From: CAVVAE01 sp963746185
GTDB taxonomy: Bacteria > Actinomycetota > Actinomycetes > Propionibacteriales > Nocardioidaceae
Length of the DNA stretch: 64,000 nucleotides
Reading direction: 5' to 3'
Assembly: GCA_963746185.1 (NCBI GenBank)
Contig: CAVVAE010000004.1
Location: 558,001-622,000 of the forward strand
A program made the translations under genes and the position numbers. Under the pieces are notes generated by a model. That model was given only the letters and a program-made list of their open reading frames with translations, made no database searches and was not told the DNA's origin. Shown piece after piece: positions 19,838 to 28,389 of the stretch (its first letter is position 1; each line of letters begins with the position of its first letter).

Positions 19838-19866
19838 AGCAGCCGGGCGATGTGAGAGAGACCTTC

Positions 19867-22383
19867 ATGGCAACAGTGCCCAGCACGGCCCGCGTGGTCG
19901 TGATCGGAGCCGGCATCGTCGGCAACAGCCTCGTCTACCACCTGGCCCGGCTGGGTTGGAGCGACATCGTCCAGCTCGACAAAGGAGCGCTCCCCAACCC
20001 CGGCGGCTCGACCGGACACGCGTCGAACTTCATCTTCCCCGTCGACCACTCCCGGGAGATCACCGACCTCACGCTGGACAGCATGAAGCAGTACAAGGAG
20101 ATGGGCGTCTTCACCGAGTCCGGCGGCTTCGAGGTGGCTCGCACCGAGGAGCGGATGGAGGAACTGCGCCGACGGATGTCGTCCGCGCGAATCTGGGGGA
20201 TCGAGTCCGAGCTGGTCACCCCTGAGCAGGTCGTGGAGAAGGTCCCGTTCCTCGACCCGTCCCAAATCATCGGCGCGTTCTGGACACCGTCGGTTGGCGT
20301 GGTCGACTCGCTGCGCGCCGGCACGATCATGCGGGAACGCGCTCTGGAGCTGGGCGCCCTCACCGTCGTACCTACCGTCGAAGTGACCGGGCTGGACGTC
20401 GAGCAGGGCCAGATCCGCCGCGTCCGGACGACCGGCGGCGATATCGAAGCCGAGACGGTCGTCATCGCCTGCGGCGTTTGGAGCCCCAAGATCGCGAAGA
20501 TGGCCGGCGCGCATATCCCGCTGACACCGGCTGTGCACCAGATGATCAGTGTCGGTCCGGTCGAGGTGCTCGCGGAGAAGGAAGGTGAGATCTCCTTCCC
20601 GATCGTGCGTGACATGGACACGTTCTGCTACGAGCGACAACACGGCGCAGACATGGAGGTCGGCTCGTACGCCCACCGGCCGATCCTCCACGACCCTGAA
20701 GAGATCCCGTCGATCGAGCAGGCGAAGCTTTCCCCGACCGAGCTGCCGTTCACGCAGGAGGACTTCGACCCCCAGCTCGAACAGGCTTACGAGCTGATGC
20801 CTGATCTGCTCGGCGCAGACGGCGCCGAGATCCGCTACGCCATCAACGGCCTGCTGTCGCTGACGCCTGACGGCGCTCCGATCCTCGGCGAGTCACCAGA
20901 GGTACAGGGGTTGTGGTCGGCCGCAGCCGTCTGGGTCAAGGAAGGTCCGGGCGTCGGACGAGCGGTAGCCGAGTGGATGACGGATGGCCTGCCCGAGATC
21001 GACCTCTCCCATTCCGACATCGCGAGGTTCTGGCCGCACCAGCGCACGCGTTCGCACATCCGCTCACGCACCAGCGAGGCCTTCAACAAGACCTACGGGA
21101 TCATTCACCCCGGCGAACAGTACGAAGGCGACCGTAACCAACGCCACGCGCCGATGTACGCAGCCGAGGTCGAGCTCGGTGCTGTCTTCGTCGAGGCGGC
21201 CGGCTGGGAACGCCCCATGTGGTACGAGTCCAACCAAGGGCTGCTCGAGGAGTACGGCGACAAGGTGATGCCGCGCGAGCACGAGTGGGACTCGCGGTGG
21301 TGGTCGCCGATCATCAACGCCGAGCACCTCGCGATGCGTGACCGGGCCGGCATCGTCGACCTGTCGGCGTTCGCGATCTTCGACGTCGTCGGCCCCGGAG
21401 CTCTGGAGGCGGTGCAGTCCATCGTCGTGGCGCAATCCGATGTGCCGCTGGGCCGGGTGATCTACACCCCTGTGCTCGACGGCCGCGGCGGCTTCCGATC
21501 AGACCTCACCGTGATGCGGCTCGCGCACGACCGTTTCCGCGTCGTCACCGGCGGCGCGCACGGCATGGTGGACCGCAAGTGGTTCGCCGACCGGATGCCC
21601 AAGGACGGGACGGCGAGCGTGGTCGACCTGACGTCGGCGTACACCACGATCGGGCTCTGGGGACCGAACGCACGCGACATCCTCGGTGAGCTCACCCGCG
21701 ACGACATCAGCCACGAGGGCTTCAAGTTCGGCAGCTGCCGCGACATCGAAACCGACTCGATGTCCGTGCTCGCGTCACGGATCTCCTACGTCGGTGAACT
21801 CGGCTGGGAGCTCCACACACCGATCGAGCAGGGCGCCCGCCTGTGGTCGCTGCTCCACGAGGCCGGTGCTCCCCATGGCGCGGTCCCGGTCGGCATCGGC
21901 GTCTACGGCACAACCGGCCGGATCGAGAAGGGCTACCGCGCCTTCGGTTTCGAGCTCGACTCCGAACGCACGATCATCGAGGCGGGCATGCAACGCCCGA
22001 AGGTGAAGGCGGCCGACTTCGTCGGACGTGAGGCCTATCTCAAGCAACGCGCCGAAGAGCCCAAGACGGTGCTCTGCACGCTGACCGTCGACGACCACAC
22101 GTCGAGCTCTGGGATCAAGCGCTACATGCTCGGTGGTGAGCCGCTCCTCACGGCCAGCGGCGGTGTTCTCACTGATGACCACGGCCATCGCCCCTACGTC
22201 ACCACCGCCGGCTCCGCACCCTCGCTCGGCAAGCACGTGCTGATGGCCTACCTGCCACCGAGCGAGGCGACCGTGGGCAACCAGCTGTCCGTCTCGTACA
22301 TGGAGGAGCGCTACCCGGTCACCGTAGGCTCGGCCGACGCATCAGCGCTGTTTGACCCGACCAACGACCGGATCAAGGGGTAG
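19867..22383 (+). CDS. Dimethylglycine/sarcosine dehydrogenase-like flavoprotein with folate-binding GcvT domain
   Basis: 838 residues. Residues ~5–370 form a DAO-type FAD domain (VVVIGAGIVGNSLVYHLARLG; GSTGHASN following the first helix). A linker domain (~375–425) joins it to GcvT (~430–715) and a C-terminal GcvT barrel (~730–825). This is the architecture of dimethylglycine oxidase/dehydrogenase and sarcosine dehydrogenase: oxidative N-demethylation with transfer of the formaldehyde unit to tetrahydrofolate, giving 5,10-methylene-THF. Adjacent etfB and etfA, 5 bp downstream, suggest a dehydrogenase passing electrons to ETF rather than an O2-consuming oxidase. ATG 19867 is preferred to the start five codons upstream. 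The operator at 19816–19837 links it to betaine metabolism. Dimethylglycine versus sarcosine cannot be decided from sequence. Confidence 0.85.
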   Translation: MATVPSTARVVVIGAGIVGNSLVYHLARLGWSDIVQLDKGALPNPGGSTGHASNFIFPVDHSREITDLTLDSMKQYKEMGVFTESGGFEVARTEERMEELRRRMSSARIWGIESELVTPEQVVEKVPFLDPSQIIGAFWTPSVGVVDSLRAGTIMRERALELGALTVVPTVEVTGLDVEQGQIRRVRTTGGDIEAETVVIACGVWSPKIAKMAGAHIPLTPAVHQMISVGPVEVLAEKEGEISFPIVRDMDTFCYERQHGADMEVGSYAHRPILHDPEEIPSIEQAKLSPTELPFTQEDFDPQLEQAYELMPDLLGADGAEIRYAINGLLSLTPDGAPILGESPEVQGLWSAAAVWVKEGPGVGRAVAEWMTDGLPEIDLSHSDIARFWPHQRTRSHIRSRTSEAFNKTYGIIHPGEQYEGDRNQRHAPMYAAEVELGAVFVEAAGWERPMWYESNQGLLEEYGDKVMPREHEWDSRWWSPIINAEHLAMRDRAGIVDLSAFAIFDVVGPGALEAVQSIVVAQSDVPLGRVIYTPVLDGRGGFRSDLTVMRLAHDRFRVVTGGAHGMVDRKWFADRMPKDGTASVVDLTSAYTTIGLWGPNARDILGELTRDDISHEGFKFGSCRDIETDSMSVLASRISYVGELGWELHTPIEQGARLWSLLHEAGAPHGAVPVGIGVYGTTGRIEKGYRAFGFELDSERTIIEAGMQRPKVKAADFVGREAYLKQRAEEPKTVLCTLTVDDHTSSSGIKRYMLGGEPLLTASGGVLTDDHGHRPYVTTAGSAPSLGKHVLMAYLPPSEATVGNQLSVSYMEERYPVTVGSADASALFDPTNDRIKG

Positions 22384-22388
22384 CGCCG

Positions 22389-23162
22389 ATGGTCAACGTA
22401 TTGGTATGCATCAAGCGTGTCCCGGAGACCTCCGGACAGATCTTGCTCACCGATGACGGACAGTCGATCGACGCCCGCCACGTCGGCTACACCGTGAGCG
22501 CGCACGAGGAATGTGCGGTCGAGCTCGCCATCCAGGTGGCCAAGGCGACCGACGGTGAGGCGACGGTGCTCACCCTGGGCTCAGCTGACGCGCTCGAGCA
22601 GATTCGTGACGCCCTGGCCGTCGGCTGCACCGGCGCGATCCTGATCGAGGCCGAGGCAGATCGGTTCGGGCCAGTCGACGTGGCACGGGCTATCGCTGAG
22701 GTGATCCGCGCTCGCGAGGCCGACGGTACGACGTTCGACCTGGTGCTGGTGGGCAACGACGCCGCCGACACCGGGGACTTCCAAGTCGGCGTGCGACTCG
22801 CCTACGACCTCGGACGTCCCGTGCTGACCGGGATCTCGATGATCGACGTCGACGGCGAGACTGTCACCGCGCGTGGTGAGGGTCCGGACGGCACTGAGGT
22901 GTTCGAGCTGCCGCTGCCCGCCGTCATCGCCGTCCAAGAGGGCGGCATCGAGCCCCGCTACCCGAGCATCCCTGGCCGGATGAAGGCCAAACGCACTCCT
23001 GTCGACACCATCGCGTCTGCAGTGGAACCCGTCGGCACCGGACGCGTCGGACTGAAGCTGCCACCTTCACAGCCCAGTGTCGTCGAGGTGCTCGGTGAGG
23101 GCGCCGAAGCAGCTCCTGCTGTCGTTGACCTGCTCTACAAGATCGGGGTGGTGACCAAGTGA
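22389..23162 (+). CDS. etfB: Electron transfer flavoprotein beta subunit
   Basis: 257 residues starting VNVLVCIKRVPETSGQILL, the typical EtfB N-terminus, with an AMP/nucleotide-binding region around LVLVGNDAADTGDFQVG near residue 120. Together with EtfA it accepts electrons from flavin dehydrogenases and delivers them to the quinone pool through ETF:quinone oxidoreductase, which is not in this window. It follows the flavoprotein by 5 bp and overlaps etfA by 4 bp, so the three are one operon and this ETF is probably dedicated to that dehydrogenase. Confidence 0.93.
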   Translation: MVNVLVCIKRVPETSGQILLTDDGQSIDARHVGYTVSAHEECAVELAIQVAKATDGEATVLTLGSADALEQIRDALAVGCTGAILIEAEADRFGPVDVARAIAEVIRAREADGTTFDLVLVGNDAADTGDFQVGVRLAYDLGRPVLTGISMIDVDGETVTARGEGPDGTEVFELPLPAVIAVQEGGIEPRYPSIPGRMKAKRTPVDTIASAVEPVGTGRVGLKLPPSQPSVVEVLGEGAEAAPAVVDLLYKIGVVTK

Positions 23163-24148
23163 TCGTCGTACTGGTCGAGACCGATGGGCAGGGCGCCACT
23201 GAGACCTCGCTCGAGACACTGACGTTCGCGCGCGAGCTGGCTGATCGGTCGAGCGGTGGCCCGGTTCACGCGCTGATCGTCGGCACCGTTGCAGCGGAGG
23301 TCCGGGCGAAGGCGCTGTCACAGCTCGGAGACCAAGGAGTCGCCGTCGTCCACCATGCGCAGCATGAGCGGCTGTCGTCGTACGCCGCCGCAGCCTGGGC
23401 AACGGCCGCCGTGGAGGTCGCCACTGACCGAGCGGCCCCTTTGGTGTTGGCTGCGGGGACCCCTCGTGGCAGCGAGGTGATGGCGCACGTGGCGACCCGG
23501 CTCGACGTGACGATGGCGGCCAACGTGGTCGAGGTCGATGATGTTGATCCGCTGACGGTGTCACGACAGGTGATGGGTGGCTCGGCGCTGGAGATGATGC
23601 GTCTCGACACTCAGCCAGCCGTGCTAACGGTGGCTGGGCACGCGGTCGACGCACGACCAGCGACCCAGCCGAGCCAACCGGAGGTGAAGGACTTCGCACC
23701 AACGCTCACTGACTCCGACCTGGTCGGCCGCGTCGTACGCGCCGAAACCCAAGAGGTCGATGACACGGCCGCACTGACCGGCGCACGCGTCGTCGTCGGT
23801 GCTGGCCGCGGTGCCGGGAGCGCGGACGGCTTCGGCGAGTTGCTGGAGCTGGCCGAGCTGCTCGACGGAACGCTGGGCGTTTCACGTGTCGTGACCAGCC
23901 TCGGCTGGCGCCCCCACCATGAACAGGTCGGGCAGACCGGTAGCCGGATCTCCCCCGACATCTACATTGCGTGTGGGATCAGCGGTGCGATCCAGCACTG
24001 GGCCGGCTGCTCAAGCGCGAAGACGATCCTGGCCATCAACACCGACGCCGACGCCCCGATGGTGACCAAGGCCCATTACGCCGTCATCGGCGACCTGCAC
24101 GAGATCGTGCCCGCGATCAACGAAGAGCTGCGCCGCCGCGCGAGCTGA
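23159..24148 (+). CDS. etfA: Electron transfer flavoprotein alpha subunit
   Basis: 329 residues from GTG 23159, overlapping the etfB stop. The C-terminal FAD-binding domain is intact: VVGAGRGAGSADGF, VTSLGWRPHHEQVGQTG, and the signature ISPDIYIACGISGAIQHWAG … INTDADAPM. It binds the FAD of the ETF heterodimer. The gene ends 5 bp before a perfect hairpin shared with the convergent transporter operon. Confidence 0.95.
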   Translation: MIVVLVETDGQGATETSLETLTFARELADRSSGGPVHALIVGTVAAEVRAKALSQLGDQGVAVVHHAQHERLSSYAAAAWATAAVEVATDRAAPLVLAAGTPRGSEVMAHVATRLDVTMAANVVEVDDVDPLTVSRQVMGGSALEMMRLDTQPAVLTVAGHAVDARPATQPSQPEVKDFAPTLTDSDLVGRVVRAETQEVDDTAALTGARVVVGAGRGAGSADGFGELLELAELLDGTLGVSRVVTSLGWRPHHEQVGQTGSRISPDIYIACGISGAIQHWAGCSSAKTILAINTDADAPMVTKAHYAVIGDLHEIVPAINEELRRRAS

Positions 24149-24153
24149 CGCAA

Positions 24154-24188
24154 GATGCCCACAACCCCCGAGTGGGCTTGTGGGCATC
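24154..24188. terminator. Bidirectional terminator between etfA and proX
   Basis: Perfect 11-base arms GATGCCCACAA (24154–24164) and TTGTGGGCATC (24178–24188) around a 13-base loop. Because etfA and proX converge here, the hairpin can end transcription from both sides. Confidence 0.8.
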
Positions 24189-24213
24189 CGTTCTGCGTTC
24201 AGCTGGGCTTCTG

Positions 24214-25191
24214 CTACTTGCCGAGCCAGGTGTCGACCGTGTCCTGGTTCTCCTCGATCCACGCGTCGGCGGCGTCTTCCGGGTCTTCCTTGTCGACGGC
24301 GATGGCCTTGGCCACCGCGTTCTGGTCGTCGTTGGTCCACTGGAAGTTCTTGACCAGGTCGACCGCCGGGCTGCCGGAGTCCGCCCACTCGGTCGAGACG
24401 ATCTTGTCCAGCGGGTATGGCGGGTAGTCGGTCGCCACATCAGGACCCTCCACCGGGTCGCCCTTCTCCCACTTCGGCAAGTCGACGTGGACGAGCGGGA
24501 CTTCGGCCAGGAACCACTGCGGCTCGTAGAAGTAGCCGATGTAGGGCTCCTTGTTCTCTTCCGCCTTGCGGAAGCCCTCGATCAGCGCGGTCTCGCTGCC
24601 CGTGAAGACGACCTCGAAGTTGAGGTCGAGGTTCTTGATGATCGCCTCGTCGTTCGTCACGAAGCCGGGGTCGCCGTCGTAGAACGTACCCTTGTCGCCA
24701 GTCTCACTGGTCTTGAACAGGTCGGAGTACTTGTTCAGGTTCTCCCAGTTGGTGATGTCGGGGTATTCCTCGGCCATCCACGGCGGCACGTACCAGCCGA
24801 TGATGCCGTCGTTGCCGGTCAGACCGAAGTTGGTGGCACTGCCGTCTCCACCCTTGTCCTTGATGTACTTCGACTGCAGCTCGGGGTGACCCCAGTTCTC
24901 GATCACGACGTCGACCTCGCCTGTGCCGAAGCCCTTCCACGACACCTGCTCGTCGAGGCGCTTGTACTCAACCTCGCATCCCAGCTGTTCCTCGGCCACG
25001 CGCCCCACGACGTACGCGTCAGCCTCGTAACCCACCCAGTTGTTGATCGCCATGTTGAGCGTCCCGCAGTCTTCTCCCCCTGCGGCGTTGTCGTCGGTGT
25101 TCTCGATACTGTCGCCGCCACAGCCGCTCAACACTCCCGCGGCAGTCAGGACGAGAGCTCCGAGTCCTGCGTACGTTCGGGTCCTCTTCAT
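24214..25191 (-). CDS. proX: Glycine betaine/choline ABC transporter substrate-binding lipoprotein
   Basis: 325 residues from ATG 25191. The N-terminus MKRTRTYAGLGALVLTAAG is a signal peptide ending in the lipobox LSGC, so the protein is lipid-anchored outside the membrane. The mature region matches the OpuAC/ProX family (NMAINNWVGYEADAYVVGRV; tryptophans for the aromatic cage that holds a quaternary ammonium group, e.g. NWGHPE and GWYVPPW). Last gene of the operon betB–betA–proV–proW–proX. Ligand by family: glycine betaine, choline or proline betaine. The open frame upstream to 25359 is not used. Confidence 0.9.
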   Translation of the reverse strand: MKRTRTYAGLGALVLTAAGVLSGCGGDSIENTDDNAAGGEDCGTLNMAINNWVGYEADAYVVGRVAEEQLGCEVEYKRLDEQVSWKGFGTGEVDVVIENWGHPELQSKYIKDKGGDGSATNFGLTGNDGIIGWYVPPWMAEEYPDITNWENLNKYSDLFKTSETGDKGTFYDGDPGFVTNDEAIIKNLDLNFEVVFTGSETALIEGFRKAEENKEPYIGYFYEPQWFLAEVPLVHVDLPKWEKGDPVEGPDVATDYPPYPLDKIVSTEWADSGSPAVDLVKNFQWTNDDQNAVAKAIAVDKEDPEDAADAWIEENQDTVDTWLGK

Positions 25192-25261
25192 GTGCCCCTT
25201 CTTCCTGTCCAGACTTCCGGTTTGTTTTGTTCCGAGTCCCTCATGAGCCACCCAAATCCCT

Positions 25262-27325
25262 CTAAGCCGGCTCAAGCGCCGGTGCCGCCGACGTAGCCTG
25301 AGGTTTGCGTTTGCTGGCCGATGCCTTGACCCAGCCGGCCAGGCCCTTACTAGCTGCACCGTACGTCGTAATCCGGTCCAGCATGATGCCGATCAACACA
25401 ATCGCGATGCCCGCGGCAAGACCACGACCGACATTGTCCGCGTTTCGGAACCCGCTGACGACGTCGAAGCCCAGTGCGCCGGCTCCCACCATGCCTCCGA
25501 TGACGATCATCGAGAGGACGTAGAGGAGGCCCTGGTTCGCCGCCAGCAGCAGCGATGCCCGAGCCATCGGCAGCTGCACCTTGGTGATCATCTGCCATCG
25601 ACTCGTGCCTGACGACTCAGCCGCCTCGATCGTCGTTGGCGAGACACCACGGACGCCGTCGGCGACCAGCTTGATGGCCACCGGAGCCGCGTACACGATG
25701 CCGGCCACGATGGCGGTGAACCGGCTGGACTCGAACAGGATCAGGATCGGCACGAGGTAGACGAACGGTGGCATCGTCTGCCCCGCGTCAAGGAAAGGTC
25801 TGACCATCCGGTCGGCAGTCTTGCTGCGTCCGATCCAGACACCAACGACGACCGCGAGGACCATCACAACGGCGGTCGCGACGAGTACCGAGGTCAGCGT
25901 GATCATGGCGTTGTTCCACAGGTCGAGGTAGTAGATGCCCCCGAGGCAGACCACGGTGTACGCGAGCGCCCGCCACCCACCGACGATCGCGGCGATGGCC
26001 GCGATCGCGACGAACGTGACGTACCACGGCGAGTTCGCGATGAGGTCTTGCATCGGGTTGAGGAGCCAGACCGTGAACTTGTCCTGGATCGTCCCGGTCA
26101 CATCGGAGACGTTCGTCCTCAACCAGTCGCTGAAATCGTCGACCCGCTCACTGATCGGTGTCCCGATGTCCCACGACTCTGGCCACTCGTTGTAGTCGAG
26201 CCGGTTGTGCGACAGGTAGATCGCGACGAGCGTCAGGACGCCTCCACCACCGAGGACGTAACGCCGCTGACGTTTCTTCTGCCTGCCGGAGCGTCCTGCT
26301 GTCTCTGCCCGGATACTCGCCGCGGTCGTGGTGCGGTCGAGCATGATCGCCATGATCACGATGCAGATGCCTGAGACGAAGGCGCCGCCGAGGTCTCCGC
26401 GAATCAGCCCCTCGATAACGGGCTGACCCAGGCCGGGACTGTCGATGAACGCCGCAATCGTCACCATCGAGAGGGCGGCCATCATGGTCTGGTTGACACC
26501 CACGATAATCGTGCGCTTGGCCATCGGCAGTTCGACGTTCTTGAGCCGCTGGAACTTCGTCTGACCGAGCGACGAGGTGGCTTCGAGCGTGGTCGCCGAG
26601 ACGTTCTTGATCGCGTGCGCCGTGATCCGGGTGACCGGTGGCAACGCGTAGACCAGCGTGACCAGGGTGGCACAGGCAGCCCCGATGCCGAACAGGATGA
26701 CGAATGGCAGCAGGTAGACGAACGACGGCATCGTCTGCATCAGGTCGAGGATCGGCGTAAGGATCGCCGTGACCACCTTGCTGCGTGCCATCCAGATGCC
26801 GAGCGGAATACCAATGAGCAGCGCGAAGGCCACGGCGACAAACGTCACGATCAGCGTGTCCATCGAGTCTTGCCAGAAGCCCAACGCCCCGAACAAGACG
26901 AACGACACAGCGACGAGCAGGACGCTACGGCCACCGGCGACCGCGTAGGTCACCCACATCGCGATCGCGATCGTGCCGAGCCAGCCGATCTGTGGAACTG
27001 GCCGCGGGAACTTGCCCTCGGTGAAGATCTGCTGCAACCAGGTGATGAGGCTGTTGATGCGGTCGGCGATCCAGTTGAGGATGTTGAGGGCCCAGTTGTT
27101 GTCCGCTTCGATGATCGCGTCGGCGCGTGCCTGCAACCAGTCGTGAACGTCGGTATGTGTGGCCCCCGAGATCTTGAGGGTGTCGGTGCCCTGCGTGACG
27201 GACCAGACAACGATCCACAGCACGATGACGCCAACGAGGGCCCACGTCTGGGCGTGACGGCGCAGCGACGCGATGAAACCAAGGTCGAAGCCGCCAATCT
27301 TGGTTGCGGTGGTCGTGGAACTCAT
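25262..27325 (-). CDS. proW: Fused double permease of the betaine/choline ABC transporter
   Basis: 687 residues, about twice the usual ProW length, because two BPD_transp_1 permease units lie in one chain. The first unit has its EAA loop at EATSSLGQTKFQRLKNVELP (~residue 250) and the second at EAAESSGTSRWQMITKVQLP (~residue 575). A basic linker (GRSGRQKKRQRRY) near residue 350 joins them. A single polypeptide can thus supply both membrane halves of the transporter. The start overlaps the proV stop by 4 bp and proX follows 70 bp downstream. Confidence 0.9.
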   Translation of the reverse strand: MSSTTTATKIGGFDLGFIASLRRHAQTWALVGVIVLWIVVWSVTQGTDTLKISGATHTDVHDWLQARADAIIEADNNWALNILNWIADRINSLITWLQQIFTEGKFPRPVPQIGWLGTIAIAMWVTYAVAGGRSVLLVAVSFVLFGALGFWQDSMDTLIVTFVAVAFALLIGIPLGIWMARSKVVTAILTPILDLMQTMPSFVYLLPFVILFGIGAACATLVTLVYALPPVTRITAHAIKNVSATTLEATSSLGQTKFQRLKNVELPMAKRTIIVGVNQTMMAALSMVTIAAFIDSPGLGQPVIEGLIRGDLGGAFVSGICIVIMAIMLDRTTTAASIRAETAGRSGRQKKRQRRYVLGGGGVLTLVAIYLSHNRLDYNEWPESWDIGTPISERVDDFSDWLRTNVSDVTGTIQDKFTVWLLNPMQDLIANSPWYVTFVAIAAIAAIVGGWRALAYTVVCLGGIYYLDLWNNAMITLTSVLVATAVVMVLAVVVGVWIGRSKTADRMVRPFLDAGQTMPPFVYLVPILILFESSRFTAIVAGIVYAAPVAIKLVADGVRGVSPTTIEAAESSGTSRWQMITKVQLPMARASLLLAANQGLLYVLSMIVIGGMVGAGALGFDVVSGFRNADNVGRGLAAGIAIVLIGIMLDRITTYGAASKGLAGWVKASASKRKPQATSAAPALEPA

Positions 27326-28389
27326 ACGGGCACGCTCTCTGCGGAGTCTTCCTCAGCCACGACGACCCGCAGGATCGCCTCGTCGTCGACGATGCCAATG
27401 AGCTTGTCGTTCTCGACGACGCGAACAGCGTGCTCGGACGCCAGCGCCGCGCGCGCTGCCTGCCGCACGATCGTGTCGGGCGACATCACCGGCCCCTCCG
27501 TGGAGTCCTCCGGCGTCGGATCACGCATCACATAGCGCAGGGTGAGCACGTGTGACTTGGGCACGTCGGAGACGAAGTCCTTCACATAGTCATCAGCCGG
27601 GTGTGCGACGATCTCGGCCGGCGTACCCACTTGGACAACCTCACCGTCGCGCATAATGAGAATGCGATCGCCGAGCTTGATGGCTTCAGCGAGGTCGTGG
27701 GTGATGAAGACCATCGTCTTCTTCAAATCTTCCTGAAGGTGGATGACCTCATCCTGCATGTCGCGGCGAATCAGTGGGTCGAGGGCTGAGAACGGCTCGT
27801 CGAACAGGAGCAGCGACGGGTTGCTGGCCAAGGCGCGCGCGAGTCCGACACGCTGCTGCATACCGCCGGACAGTTGGTCAGGGTATGAGGCCTCGTAGCC
27901 CTTGAGGCCGACCAGCTCGACAATTTCGCCGGCCTTGGCGCGCCGCTCAGCCTTGCCCACTCCGCGGATCTCGAGACCGTAGGCGACGTTGTCGAGGACC
28001 GGCCTGTGCGGCAGCAGCCCGAAGTGCTGGAACACCATGGACACGTAGTTCCGGCGTAGGTCTCGCAGCTTGGACTCCGACGCGCTGGTGATGTCGTTGC
28101 CGTCGATCGACACGTCCCCCGCGGTCGGCTCGATGAGCCGGGTCAGGCAGCGAACGAGGGTGGACTTGCCCGATCCGGACAAACCCATCACGACAAAGAC
28201 TTCTCCTTGCGCGACCTCGAAGGAGATGTCCTTCACGGCAGCGGTGCAGCCGGTCTTTTCCAACAGTTCTGGTCGCGGCAAGTCCGCTTCGGCCGAGCCG
28301 ATGATCCTGTCCGACTTCGGGCCGAAGACCTTCCAGAGGCCCTCGACCGACAGTGTCGGTTCTGAAGTGTCGGATACCTGAGTGGTCAT
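27322..28389 (-). CDS. proV: Glycine betaine/choline ABC transporter ATP-binding protein
   Basis: 355-residue ABC ATPase with Walker A GLSGSGKST (near residue 69), signature LSGGMQQRVGLARALA, Walker B LLLFDEPFSALD and the switch His in FITHD. Residues ~285–350 resemble the start of the CBS-type regulatory tail (IVDDEAILRVVV) found in ProV/OpuAA, which senses ionic strength in some species. Overlaps betA (4 bp) and the permease gene (4 bp), so tightly coupled. Confidence 0.93.
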   Translation of the reverse strand: MTTQVSDTSEPTLSVEGLWKVFGPKSDRIIGSAEADLPRPELLEKTGCTAAVKDISFEVAQGEVFVVMGLSGSGKSTLVRCLTRLIEPTAGDVSIDGNDITSASESKLRDLRRNYVSMVFQHFGLLPHRPVLDNVAYGLEIRGVGKAERRAKAGEIVELVGLKGYEASYPDQLSGGMQQRVGLARALASNPSLLLFDEPFSALDPLIRRDMQDEVIHLQEDLKKTMVFITHDLAEAIKLGDRILIMRDGEVVQVGTPAEIVAHPADDYVKDFVSDVPKSHVLTLRYVMRDPTPEDSTEGPVMSPDTIVRQAARAALASEHAVRVVENDKLIGIVDDEAILRVVVAEEDSAESVPV

